Origin: Mycoplasma miroungigenitalium
GTDB lineage: Bacteria; Bacillota_I; Bacilli_A; Mycoplasmatales; Metamycoplasmataceae
DNA length: 64,000 nt
NCBI RefSeq assembly: GCF_013008635.1
Contig: NZ_CP053096.1
Span: 124,001 to 188,000 of the forward strand
Direction: 5' to 3'
The position numbers were made by a program, and so were the translations under genes. Below are positions 35,514-45,346 of the stretch, piece by piece. The notes under the pieces are model-generated. The model ran no database searches, had not been told where the DNA came from, and was given only the letters and a program-made list of their open reading frames with translations. How positions within the stretch are numbered: the stretch's first letter is position 1; the number at the start of each line of letters is the position of its first letter.

Positions 35514-36470
35514 TTAATCTTGTCTATAATTTTTTAAAACGTATAGTGTACCCTTTTGAGTTATTTTTCTACCCCTAGGACTTTTTTCAATTAATTTAAA
35601 ATACAACAATAAAGGTTCAATCTCATAAAGTATATTTTCCTTTTGAAAATTAAGTATCCCAACTAATGAATCAAGCGATGCGGATGAATCTGGAAATACG
35701 TCATTTAAAACTCTCAGATATTCCAAATGCTCTCTCCCTAAACCAAATTCAAATAATTCTAAATATTTGAAAGTCTGTCGTACGGTTTTGGTAGTTAAAA
35801 TTTTTTCCTTATTTTTTATTGCAAAATCATAAATTCTTTTCAATAAATTTAGTGCAACTCTTGGTGTTGCTTTTGAATGTTGAGCAATAATCAGTAATAA
35901 CTTTTCATCGGTTTGAATATCAAAATTATTACTGATATTCAGTAGTATTCGTAAAATATCTTCATCTTTATATGGGTTAAGTCTACCCTTAAATCCGAAT
36001 CTGTCTTTTAGGGGTTGACTCAATAAATTAATTTTTGTCGTCGCTCCAATCAAAGTGAACGGTTTTAAGTTCATGCGCATAACTTTTGAATCACCTTCTG
36101 GTCCGATAATTATATCTATTTTAAAATCTTCCATAGCGGAATATAATAATTCTTCAACATTTTTATTGATACTGTGAATTTCATCAATGAAAACTATATC
36201 TCCAGAATTAACATGGGCAAAAATGCTTAATATATCAGATTTTTTTTCTAATAATGAACCTTGAAGGTAATGAACCTTAGCATTTAATTCATTACCTATA
36301 ATCGTCGCCAAGGTAGTTTTACCAGTTCCCGGCGGACCATAAAAAAGAATATGGTCTAGAGGCTCATTTCTGTGTTTTGAACCTTGAATCATAGTTTTCA
36401 AGGTGGTAATTAATTTTGTTTGTCCTATGAATTCGACAAAATTACTGGGTCGTAAATGTTGGGGCTTCAT
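35514..36470 (-). CDS. ruvB: Holliday junction branch-migration helicase RuvB
   Basis: 318 aa. Start ATG at 36468-36470 (MKPQHLRPSNFVEFIGQ); an in-frame TTG two codons upstream is less likely. Walker A FYGPPGTGKTTLAT at about residues 43-56, Walker B FIDEIHSI, sensor region TLIGATTKIN, arginine-finger region PLKDRFGF, and a C-terminal winged helix. AAA+ motor that drives branch migration with RuvA. Overlaps the 3' end of ruvA by 29 bp. Ends just after an AT-rich non-coding stretch. Confidence 0.95.
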   Translation of the reverse strand: MKPQHLRPSNFVEFIGQTKLITTLKTMIQGSKHRNEPLDHILFYGPPGTGKTTLATIIGNELNAKVHYLQGSLLEKKSDILSIFAHVNSGDIVFIDEIHSINKNVEELLYSAMEDFKIDIIIGPEGDSKVMRMNLKPFTLIGATTKINLLSQPLKDRFGFKGRLNPYKDEDILRILLNISNNFDIQTDEKLLLIIAQHSKATPRVALNLLKRIYDFAIKNKEKILTTKTVRQTFKYLELFEFGLGREHLEYLRVLNDVFPDSSASLDSLVGILNFQKENILYEIEPLLLYFKLIEKSPRGRKITQKGTLYVLKNYRQD

Positions 36471-37053
36471 TTTCAAGTTGTTTTCCCGTTAATTCATACA
36501 TTGCTTGTTGAATAATAACTTCAACATCATTAGATAAAGGCACATTATTAAGCGCTTGATCAATTTGTTTTGGCTGAAATCCGAGTGTTTTTAATGTTGT
36601 TTTTGCTTCATCTAGCACGTTAGAAGTTTTAGAAATTTCTTGAGCTTTTTTATTGTTAATCATTTTAGATCACTTATCACTCAATTCTGCAACAGCCAAT
36701 CTGGCAACCTTTGGATTTAGGTAAGGAGTTTTTACTAATCCATCAAGGTCGCCAAGCACAAGCATACTTGCAATTTTTTCTCATCCAACATTCAACATAT
36801 TAAAAGCTACTCTTGGTCCCACCCCACTGAGCGAAATTAAATCAATAAATAATAACCTTTCTTTAAATTCTTTAAAGGCGTATGTTGCATTATAGTAATC
36901 ATTTTTAATTTCAAACAAATATAATTTAATTTTTTGTTTTGGTTCAATTCTTTCGTGTTGAGGCATTATCAAACTGTAACCAACTCCCCCAGATTCAAAA
37001 ATAATGTTTGAGTTATTTTTATAGATTACTTCCCCAATTCTATATAAAATCAT
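36442..37053 (-). CDS. ruvA: Holliday junction DNA-binding protein RuvA
   Basis: 203 aa, ATG after AAGGAG. N-terminal OB domain MILYRIGEVIYKNNS...ESGGVGYSL, helix-hairpin-helix FIDLISLSGVGPRVAFNML at about residues 70-88, and a small C-terminal RuvB-binding domain (EAKTTLKTLGFQPKQIDQAL). Two TGA codons are Trp. RuvA tetramers hold the four-way junction while RuvB pulls. Overlaps ruvB by 29 bp. RuvC is not seen in this window. Confidence 0.95.
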
Positions 37054-37069
37054 TTATCTCCTTATTTAA

Positions 37070-37168
37070 TTAGGTATTGATTCACTTATCTTTTTTATAA
37101 TAAGTAAATCATTTTGTTAAGACATAAATTCTTAACTGTAACAAAAAAGATTCCATTTTTTTATCCAT
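37070..37168 (-). CDS. Candidate 32-aa small protein upstream of ruvA
   Basis: A 33-codon frame starts at ATG 37166-37168 after GAAAGGA (7 nt spacing), reads two TGA codons as Trp and stops 16 bp before the ruvA ATG: MDKKMESFLLQLRIYVLTKW and a lysine-rich tail. Basic, one amphipathic/hydrophobic stretch. No family recognised. It may be a leader peptide or a real micro-protein in the ruvAB operon; the good ribosome-binding site argues for translation, the small size against certainty. Confidence 0.4.
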
Positions 37169-37392
37169 TTTTTTCCTTTCTTTTTTCTTACAATTACATA
37201 TTACAATGCTTTAATAACTAATTTTTATCAACTTTTTCCATTTATATTATGTGGATAAATTACTGCACAATTGACATATTCAACATAAAATTAGGAAGTT
37301 AAGGAATGGCGGTATAACTATAAAATTAGGTGGATATTTTAAAATAGATAATAAAAAAATATCGCGGATGCGATATTTGGTGCTAATACATA

Positions 37393-37477
37393 TGGTGCGC
37401 GAGGAGGGACTTGAACCCTCACGCCGTGAAGCACTAGAGCCTAAATCTAGCGTGTCTGCCAATTTCACCACTCGCGC
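37393..37477 (-). tRNA. tRNA-Leu (UAG)
   Basis: 85-nt cloverleaf including encoded CCA, long variable arm, acceptor GCGCGAG/CTCGCGC, anticodon loop ATTTAGGCT. Reads CUN leucine codons. Confidence 0.95.
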
Positions 37478-37481
37478 AAAA

Positions 37482-37557
<76 letters not shown>

Positions 37558-37660
37558 GCATATTTGCAAATACATTATATACATTTTTTTGTTTTTGCAA
37601 ATAAAAAAAATATTTATTTTAATTACGCTAAATGTATTTTATTATTTTAAATAATTGTAT

Positions 37661-37690
37661 AAAAAAGTCAACATGATTGTTGACAAAAAT
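37661..37690 (-). terminator. Terminator after AhpD-like gene
   Basis: GTCAAC, ATGATT loop, GTTGAC followed by six T on the minus strand. Confidence 0.75.
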
Positions 37691-37691
37691 A

Positions 37692-38132
37692 TTATTTTTT
37701 ATGTTCTAATTTTGCACTTAATGCAACTCTATTTCAAGCATTCATAGAAATTGCAACCATAATTAATCTAGCGATTTCATCTTCTGTAAAATATTCTCAT
37801 AGTTTTGAATATGTTACATCTGTAAGACCTTGATTTGAAATATACGCGATTTCTTCAGTCATTGATAAAATCGCTTTTTCCTTATCACTAAATAGTGGCG
37901 ATTCTTGTCACGCTGGAAGCGCATATAATCTTCTTGGCGTTTCGCCTGCGTCTAGAGCTACTTTTGTATGTACTTCAATACAGTAAGCACATTTGTTGAT
38001 TTGTGATGTTCTAATTTTAATTAATTCAACTAAAATTAAGTCTAATCCTTTAGTTTTTAAATATTCAGAAACATCATTTAGACCTTCTAATAATTTCGGG
38101 TCATTTTTTGCGATAATTACTCTTTTTGTCAT
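37692..38132 (-). CDS. Carboxymuconolactone decarboxylase / AhpD-like family protein
   Basis: 146 aa, ATG after AGGAG. The CxxC-type redox motif NKCAYCIEVHTKVALDAG (about residues 47-64) with its following His is the AhpD signature; the rest is all-alpha, as in that fold (KEKAILSMTEEIA, LTDVTYSKLWEYFTEDEI, LIMVAISMNAWNRV). Members reduce peroxiredoxins or act as alkyl-hydroperoxide reductases, so a role in peroxide defence with Tpx (54222) is plausible inference. Inserted between two tRNA clusters, separately terminated. Confidence 0.85.
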
Positions 38133-38180
38133 ATTTTTTCTCCTATAAACAATTTTTACACAAGAACTTTAAATTGCAAA

Positions 38181-38210
38181 TAAAAAAATAAAAACTAGCA
38201 AGGCTAGTTT
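38181..38210 (-). terminator. Terminator of Val-Glu-Asn tRNA cluster
   Basis: AAACTAGC, AAG loop, GCTAGTTT with T-rich tail on the minus strand. Confidence 0.75.
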
Positions 38211-38226
38211 GGTGTATTTAAACAAA

Positions 38227-38302
38227 TGGTAGAGAATAAGGGGCTCGAACCCATGACCTACGCCTTGTAAGGGCGCCGCTCTCCCAACTGAGCTAATTCT
38301 CC
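38227..38302 (-). tRNA. tRNA-Val (UAC)
   Basis: 76 nt with CCA, anticodon loop CTTACAA; acceptor has one G-U pair at position 1. Confidence 0.94.
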
Positions 38303-38305
38303 AAA

Positions 38306-38381
38306 TGGCAGTCTGTACGGGGATCGAACCCGTGTATGCATGGATGAAAACCATGTGTGTTAACCGCTTCACCAACAGACC
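38306..38381 (-). tRNA. tRNA-Glu (UUC)
   Basis: 76 nt with CCA, anticodon loop TTTTCAT. A predicted substrate of MnmA and MnmE encoded in this window. Confidence 0.94.
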
Positions 38382-38385
38382 ATAA

Positions 38386-38460
38386 TGGCGCCGATTGCGG
38401 GGATCGAACCTGCGACCAACTGGTTAACAGCCAGCTGCTCTACCGCTGAGCTAAATCGGC
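38386..38460 (-). tRNA. tRNA-Asn (GUU)
   Basis: 75 nt with CCA, acceptor GCCGATT, anticodon loop CTGTTAA. Confidence 0.95.
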
Positions 38461-38586
38461 ACTGAAAATATGCTTAATTATTATAACTAAAAATAATTTT
38501 TGCAAAATATTTTTTTATTTTTTTTCACATATTTTCGACTTTATCGAAATAAATTATTAATTTTATTTCTTAGGTGCTTTCGCAAA

Positions 38587-38660
38587 TGGAGCAAACGAGG
38601 GGAATCGAACCCCCATTACTAGCATGGCAAGCTAGAATTTTGCCATTAAATTACGTTTGC
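38587..38660 (-). tRNA. tRNA-Gly (GCC)
   Basis: 74 nt with CCA, acceptor GCAAACG, anticodon loop TTGCCAT. A second glycine tRNA (UCC) is at 46757. Confidence 0.94.
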
Positions 38661-38770
38661 AATTGCATTAAAATAATAATATATTTATACAAAAAACAAA
38701 ATAAAAAATTAAAAAAAATTATTTTCGATCCCTTTACTTATTATATATGCGACTAAAACTGCAATTTTAT

Positions 38771-38792
38771 AAAAAAATCCGCGTCGCGGATG
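38771..38792 (-). terminator. Terminator of Arg-Cys tRNA pair
   Basis: ATCCGC, GTC loop, GCGGAT followed by seven T on the minus strand. Confidence 0.75.
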
Positions 38793-38809
38793 AGGTGTCT
38801 AATGACAAA

Positions 38810-38886
38810 TGGCGCGCCCGGCAGGAGTTGAACCCACAACCTCTTGGGCCGTAACCAAGCACTCTGTCCAGTTGAGCTACGGGCGC
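38810..38886 (-). tRNA. tRNA-Arg (ACG)
   Basis: 77 nt with CCA, acceptor GCGCCCG, anticodon loop TTACGGC; A34 must be deaminated to inosine to read CGN. Confidence 0.94.
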
Positions 38887-38892
38887 ATAATA

Positions 38893-38967
38893 TGGAGGCA
38901 CCAACCGGATTCGAACCGGTAATCAAAGTTTTGCAGACTCATGCCTTGGCCATTTGGCTATGGTGCC
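38893..38967 (-). tRNA. tRNA-Cys (GCA)
   Basis: 75 nt with CCA, acceptor GGCACCA, anticodon loop GTCTGCAAA. Seven bases from tRNA-Arg. Confidence 0.94.
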
Positions 38968-39093
38968 ATATGCGAAAACATTATACAACAAACTTATTAA
39001 TTAGTGCTGAAAATATTATACATATTTAGAAAAAAATTAAAAATAAATATTCTTAACCTTTTTAATAGTATTTTGAACTATTTAAAATAATAA

Positions 39094-39119
39094 AAAGCAA
39101 CATTTCTGTTGCTATTTAT
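39094..39119 (-). terminator. Terminator of M23-like lipoprotein gene
   Basis: AGCAAC / GTTGCT with a 6-nt loop; the gene's TAG stop lies inside the stem and a T-rich tail follows on the minus strand. Confidence 0.7.
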
Positions 39120-41250
39120 TCAATTTAAAATAATCTTCTAAATCAAATGAAAAACTTTCATTACCTCTTATTTTAAATAACACATTTGGATTAACGAATC
39201 CGTTACGGTGTTCTTGCTGTTGCATAGGATTGGAAATTCAAATAGGTGTTTCATCAAGTTTTTTTGTTTTATCTTGTTTTGCAGTTAAATCATCTGTTTC
39301 GTAAACAGCTCCGGCCGGTTTAGCCGTAACGCCATCCACCCTTATTGATGAAAATGGATTCGAATTAGGTTTATATCTATTCACACGATTGCTTCTTTGC
39401 ATCATATTGTATGCAATTCCATTTTCATTGTAATATTTATCTTGATCATTGTAAACAGTGATGTGTACGTGAGGCATTCAACCACCGTTAGTATCTGGCG
39501 TTCCTAAAAAACCTATAATTTCGCCTTTAGAAACTTTTTTTGGCGTGTCAGGGTAGACCCCTTCAACAATATCAAAATCATTTTTACCATCTTTTGTTAG
39601 AGAGACTTTGGAACTTGTTCAACCCAAATCTGAATTATTCATAGTCAAGCCCGCATCCAAATGTATAAATCCAATGTAAATATATCCATTTTCTAATTCG
39701 GATTCATCATTGATACCAAAATTAATTTCTAGTTCTCTAGGTGAATAATTGCATAATTTATTTTTTTCAACTCTTAGCATCAATGTTGTTCCCGAAGCAT
39801 TCGCAATTTCTTTTTGACCATCTTTTAACGATCTGGCAAAAACCCCTACAATTTCTGCGTCAAAAGGAGCAATAATTGGCGTATATTCTGGAGCTAAATA
39901 GTCTTCCCCAACATGTAAGAATATAGGGGTATCTATTCTTGAAGCGTACACCGATCTTGTCGAATCGTATCCACCCGACAATAATTTTGTTGAATAAATA
40001 TTATAAATTGAAGAATTAACCTTTGGTAAGTCTTCTTTAGTTAAATTATCAATAATGAAGTTAAATGCATTCACATTTTCCTTAACAAACTCATTTTTGA
40101 ATGGATTAGTAAATTCACCAACACCAACTTTTTTGGTTAGTTCGTATTCATGTTCGGAAATTTTTGCTTTTAAATGCAATGAACCGTTTCTGAAGTTAAC
40201 TGGCTTGTAATCAATAATTTCGTATCTAATATTATCGTTCAACGATGAGATGACAAAATCATCTTTGTTAAGATTATTAAAATCTGAATTATAAATATTA
40301 GAATCAAAAATTGAATAATGTAAATTTGCTAAAAGCGATTGGTTAATCAACACATCTTGTATTTTTTTGTCATTAACACTTTGATTTAGGTCTAGACCCT
40401 TTTCTATGTCAAAGCCTATATTGTTTGGTTTTGATTTGTTTAATTCGCTTACAACAACTCTAATGGTTACATTAATTTTATCTAAATCTTCAAAGTGGGT
40501 AAAATCTATATTTTTAACAAAATAATCTAATTTATGAGTGTTATCTACAAAATCTATCTCTTTAGAAAGCTTAACATTAAATATATCATTTAGTTGTTTA
40601 GTAGAAAAATTTGATATTTCCCACTTATTTAATAATTGTGTTTTTTTAGTTAAATTCGAACTGTTAATTTCAACTGTGAAAAGGTCATTTTTGGCCTGTA
40701 GTTTTTCAATAATAGAATTAATTAGTTCTACTGATTTTTTATCACTAGATTTTAACTTCAACCCTTTAAGTTTCAAATTTAATGTGTTTTCAACAAATAA
40801 ACCTTGAAATGCTACTGATTTATCAATCGGTGTAATTAGTTTTATTGGCATTAATAAATCATTAATATTTGCCGGATCAGGTTGAATGTTATGGAAATCA
40901 TATTTTCATTTAAGACTGTCTGTAAAAGACTTATCCAATTTTACTTCGTCAATAAGAATTTGTTTGAATTCGTCGAAATCAAAATACAATTTATTTGGAA
41001 TGTAGTTGTTTCTAGAAATATCAGAGAATTCTATATCAGATAACTTTGTCTTATGGTTTTTAAACTTAAAGACTCTATGTGAAATATCGTTATACCTCAG
41101 ATAATTATTAATTTTTATAGTATTAAGCTCATTATCTGCGGTAATACTGTTTTTATTTTTGTTATTTGAATTTTGCAATGTGCAAGATGCAGTCATTAAA
41201 ACCGATGCCGAAAGCACTGGCAATAATTTGAGTATTTTATTTTTTTTCAT
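39112..41250 (-). CDS. Lipoprotein with M23 (LytM-like) peptidase domain
   Basis: 712 aa, ATG after AGGAAA. Signal peptide with lipobox VLMTASC (Cys23). The middle (residues 60-430) is not recognised. The C-terminal part has all M23 metallopeptidase marks: HVGEDYLAPEYTPIIAPFDAEIVG (HxGxD, His446/Asp450), ASGTTLMLRVE, YIGFIHLDAG (catalytic His), KKVSKGEIIGFLG and MPHVHITVY (HxH, about residues 592-595). M23 enzymes cleave peptidoglycan or glycyl peptides, yet mycoplasmas have no wall. It may be of the MSC_0775-type lipoprotein group (from memory). Co-transcribed with the aquaporin-like gene upstream (8-bp gap). TGA codons are Trp. Confidence 0.85.
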
Positions 41251-41258
41251 ATTTTCCT

Positions 41259-42152
41259 TTAAAAATTCAATGTTGAACTAGATATATTTGTTATACCAAA
41301 AATAATTAAGGAAAAAATAATCGGTATAGCGAATGTAAAAATTAATATAATAGAGAAATTGATTGAACTTCGTTTTAATAAAAACATCGATTCTCTTTTT
41401 TGGTCATTACGATTTTTTAGTACTACTATAATAGTTAAAATTACGGACGTAATTAAATTCATAAATGAAAAATATAAATGAAATCCATAAAATCCAAAAA
41501 ACGCTGATAAATACAGTGTAAATCAAATTACTAATATAGTTATAATCATTCTGTCATAACCATTTGTTCCAAAATTAACTTGACTTATATAACCTAATAA
41601 TGGAACAGTAGTAACGAATAACGAAATGAAGATAAATTCTTTTATTGTAAATTTAAAAACGTTAGAATTACAATCTTCGTTGTTTTGAAATATTCTTAGC
41701 AACAAAATATTCTTTGCATCATATTCACTATGATGCTTTATAAAATAATTCTTCATCAAGAAGTGCAGCGGAGTAAATAGAACAAATGCGCAAACACCTC
41801 CTATAATTTGAGCTCCTATCAAATAGGATACCCCTGAAAATATCGGGGAAATGCTATGGTTTTTAATATCGATTCCTTGCAGCATTGCTTGCAATACAAC
41901 TATTAATGGGTTTGCTAAAGGCATTGATGATTTAGAAGACAAGAAATGACTTCATGATCAAGGAATAACAAACATTAAAAATGTGACAAACGTTAGTCCA
42001 AAAGACATATAAACTTTATTTTTATCTTTTTTAGTTAATTTCGCAATAAACATTCAAATCAAAGTGAAAAACACTAAAGTGAATGTAGCTAGAAATTCAT
42101 ATAAGAATCCTGTGGAACTTCAGTTAGTTGATAAAAGTTGTTTGGGGGTCAT
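41259..42152 (-). CDS. Divergent aquaporin/glycerol-facilitator-like membrane protein
   Basis: 297 aa, ATG after AAGGAAA. About six helices. The N-terminus FLYEFLATFTLVFFTLIWMFI resembles the first helix of MIP channels, and MPLANPLIVVLQAML carries an NPx motif in the position of the first NPA loop; a second NPA is not evident. Length and topology fit a channel but identity is weak. Five or more TGA-Trp codons. It is the first gene of a unit with the M23-like lipoprotein, with an 8-bp gap, suggesting the two proteins act together at the cell surface. Confidence 0.55.
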
Positions 42153-42389
42153 AAGTTTCCTTTCTTTAATTATTCACTTATTATATAGTGGAAAAGGTCG
42201 CAAAAAATACCCTAAAAAGTGAAATAAAAAAATTGCACATAAAATTACGTTTTTTAAATAAAATTTTAAAAGCGTTTTTTTACGTAAGCAATTATAAAAT
42301 GAGTAAATTCGTAATTATTTTATAAAAATGAAAATAATTTCATATTTATAAAAAAATAGGCCTTGAAATACGGCATTTTTTAATAAAAA

Positions 42390-43382
42390 TTATAATTTAT
42401 CAATAAAATCCAGTAAGTTGTGGTGGTCTTGTTTACCTGTTAAAACATCAACAATACTTTGAATAAAAGGGACATGTATATCATTATTTTCATCTAAAAT
42501 CTGATTTAAAATTTTAGCAGTGTTATAACCTTCAACTGTTTTTGTATTACTATTTAAAGCTGAAAGCAAACCGTTTTTGGCAATCTCAATTCCAAAACTA
42601 AAATTACGGCTCGTCGTGTTCAAACATGTTAGAACTATATCTCCAATCGCTGCTAATTCATAGCCTGATAACGGGTTCGAATTGGGATATAGTTTTTTAG
42701 CGATAACCGATACCTCTTTTAAACCAATAGATATTAATGCAGGGGCTAAATTTTTAGCTGAATACAAACCTGATGAAATGCCAATACCGATGGCTAATAC
42801 ATTTTTTAAAGCTGAATACACTTCACTACCTTTTTCATCTAAATTTATGACTATTTTAAAAGTGTCGTTATTAAACAAATCTGCTATTTCTGATAAAAAC
42901 GTTTCATTCTTTCCTACGGCGTTAATAATAGTCAAATTGTTTTGAAATACTTCTGTTGCAAATGAAGGTCCGATTAATGAACAAATGTTTAATAAATTCT
43001 TACCTAATACATCAGAAATTACCTTAGAAAAAAATTGTTTTGACACACCATCGATACCTTTGGCAACATTTATAACATTAATTTTTTTATCTCCGATTAT
43101 TTTTTTAATATTGTTTAAAACCGAAACGATAACGGTTGTAGGAACGGCAAGAACTAATAAATCAAAATCTTCGAGAGCCTCGACCAAATCCGCTGTCGCT
43201 CTAACATTTTGGGGATTATTAAATTTTGTTTCTCCAAAATATCTTGTATTCATCCCATTATTTATATCACTAATTTCTTGCTGATCAATACCTCATAATG
43301 TTACTTTTTTATTGTTTTTTGATAGAACTGTGGCTAAACCAGAGGCTCAGGCCCCAGAACCTATAAATGTTATTTTTTGCAT
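42390..43382 (-). CDS. gpsA: NAD(P)-dependent glycerol-3-phosphate dehydrogenase
   Basis: 330 aa. N-terminal Rossmann GSGAWASGLATVLS (usual GxGxxGxA form), then NVAKGID (substrate-binding loop), SLIGPSFATEV, LKNVLAIGIGISSGL and the GDIVLTCLNTTSRNFSFG signature near residues 245-262. Makes sn-glycerol-3-phosphate from DHAP for PlsY (13335). The start ATG at 43380-43382 gives the intact nucleotide-binding motif. TGA at 43350 is Trp. Confidence 0.92.
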
Positions 43383-43423
43383 AATATCACCATGTCTTTC
43401 TGTAATTATAAATTTTAACAAAT

Positions 43424-43804
43424 TTAATTGATTTTCTTATAGCAAGTTCAATCAAATTTACAAAATTTATATATTTTATAGTTCTTGTAAGCTTTTTTAG
43501 TCTCTGAACCTTGTGCTGCAATCTTGAATGTTTTTTTGAAACTGAATAGTCCTATAAGTTTAATAAAACTGAAAATGTATAAGGCTGCGGTGATAATAAC
43601 TGAAAAACTTAGTAAAACTTTATGTCATGTTTCAGTTCACCCTAAAAAGAAGAATAACACAGCAGTACCAATATGTATTACTATTGATATTAAAAATAAA
43701 AATTCGGTCATTTTAGAGTAACTTTTAACTCTAGATTCGATAATTTCAGGGTTAGTTTGAAATGTTTCTAAATCATTTTTATAATCAAATTCACATATGC
43801 TCAT
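43424..43804 (-). CDS. Small two-helix membrane protein
   Basis: 126 aa, ATG directly after the rsmA stop (TAAATG) with GGAGAGTG in the end of rsmA. Charged N-terminal 30 residues, hydrophobic helices at about residues 38-55 and 64-86, basic C-terminus. No family recognised. Co-translated with rsmA and tatD; ends 41 bp before gpsA. Confidence 0.75.
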
Positions 43805-44584
43805 TTATTCACTCTCCAATTCATCATATAATTTTTCAATTTCAAATAAGTCTAATTCTTGAATTCTAGTAAATTCACCTAAATTAAGATTTTTGTATGC
43901 CTCTTTTATTTTTTTATCGCTGTATTTTGTTTTCAGGCTTCATGACAATTTTTTTCTTCTTGAAAGAAAACATAATTTAAAGAAATCCTTAAGCTTACCG
44001 AATTTTAAATTATTTTTGTCCTTAAATTCTAAAGTAACAATTGCTGAATCAACCTTGGGGCTTGGTGTAAATAATGTTTTTTTAACGAATAATTCTTTTT
44101 TTACATCAGCAACATACTGAACAGTTATTGTTAATTTTGAATAATCTGCTGTATTCATTTTCGCCACTAACCTGTCTGCAACTTCATTTTGAACCATTAA
44201 AGTTGCTCTTTTGAAGTTACTTCGGTTTTCAATTATTTTAAAAATTATTTCACTAGTAATGTAATAAGGAATATTACCAACAATTTCGAAACCATTATAA
44301 AGACTTAAGTCCGCATCAAGAAAATCCCCTTTAATAATTTGATTTTCAGACAAAATAGAATTTTTAAGCAAGTGATTAATCATATCTTCATCAATTTCGA
44401 ATGCAATTAATTTATCTGCCTTCTTATTTAGTTCTCCGGTTAATGCTCCTAAACCCGGACCAATTTCGATAATTTTTTTGCCCTGCGGTTTTATTACTTC
44501 AATAATTTTTTTAATTATGTTTATATCATTCAAAAAATTCTGTCCAAATTTCTTTTTTGCTACTATACTTTTACCTTTTGACAT
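43805..44584 (-). CDS. rsmA: 16S rRNA dimethyladenosine transferase
   Basis: 259 aa. FGQNFLNDINIIKKI near residue 13, SAM-binding EIGPGLGALT (residues 40-49), FLDADLSL and the catalytic NIPYYITSEI, LTITVQYVADVK, FTPSPKVDSAI. Dimethylates two adjacent adenines near the 16S 3' end. Start overlaps tatD by 14 bp; ends on the start of the small membrane gene. Confidence 0.95.
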
Positions 44585-45338
44585 TTAAATTAAAAAACTC
44601 CTTTGCATTTTTAACAACTTGTTTAGAAAATTTTTCGGGAGCCATTTTTTTAATTCCGGCTAAAAACATAGTTGTATAGATTACATTTTCGGAAACATTG
44701 TCAGTCCCTCTCTTATTCGCAGGAGAAAGATACGGAGCATCGGTTTCGGTTAATATTCTATCGAGTGGAAGCCAATCAACAACTTCAATAGTTTTTTGAG
44801 CGTTTTTATAAGTGGAAACACCGCTTATACTGAAATATGTATTAAATTCGGAAAATTTTTTAGCTCAGTAAATATCTCCGCTAAACGTGTGTATCATAAA
44901 TTTAACTTCTTGATACTGTTTCAATATTTCATACAATTCTTCATATGAATCACGCATATGAATAACAACGGGTAAGTTATATTTTTGAGCAACTTTTATT
45001 TGTGAGTGCAAAGATGAAATTTGAATTTCTTTGGGGACTAAATCCCAGAAGAAATCCAAACCAATTTCTCCAATAGCTTTAACATCACTAGTTATTTGTT
45101 TTTCAAGGTTTAACCCATCAATATCACCAGTGGCATGATTCGGATGAATACCGATTACAGGATAAGTGAAATCATATTTTTTACAGGTGGCGATTACCTC
45201 GTTATTTTCATCAAGACTGCAACCAGTGACCATCATAATTTCAACACCCTCATTAAAAGCGTTCATAATTGTCTCGTCAGTATTTTTATAATATTCTTTC
45301 AGCGGATGCGTATGTGCATCAACAAATTTTATAGCCAT
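44571..45338 (-). CDS. tatD: TatD family metal-dependent DNase
   Basis: 255 aa, ATG after AGAGGTA. FVDAHTHPL (first metal site), HPNHATGD, AIGEIGLDFFWD (Glu/Asp), LPVVIHMRDS, FMIHTFSGD and LTETDAPYL are the family's metal-ligand motifs. TatD enzymes are 3'-5' exonucleases or deacylases. Between mnmE (8-bp gap) and rsmA (14-bp overlap). Confidence 0.93.
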
Positions 45339-45346
45339 GTTTACCT

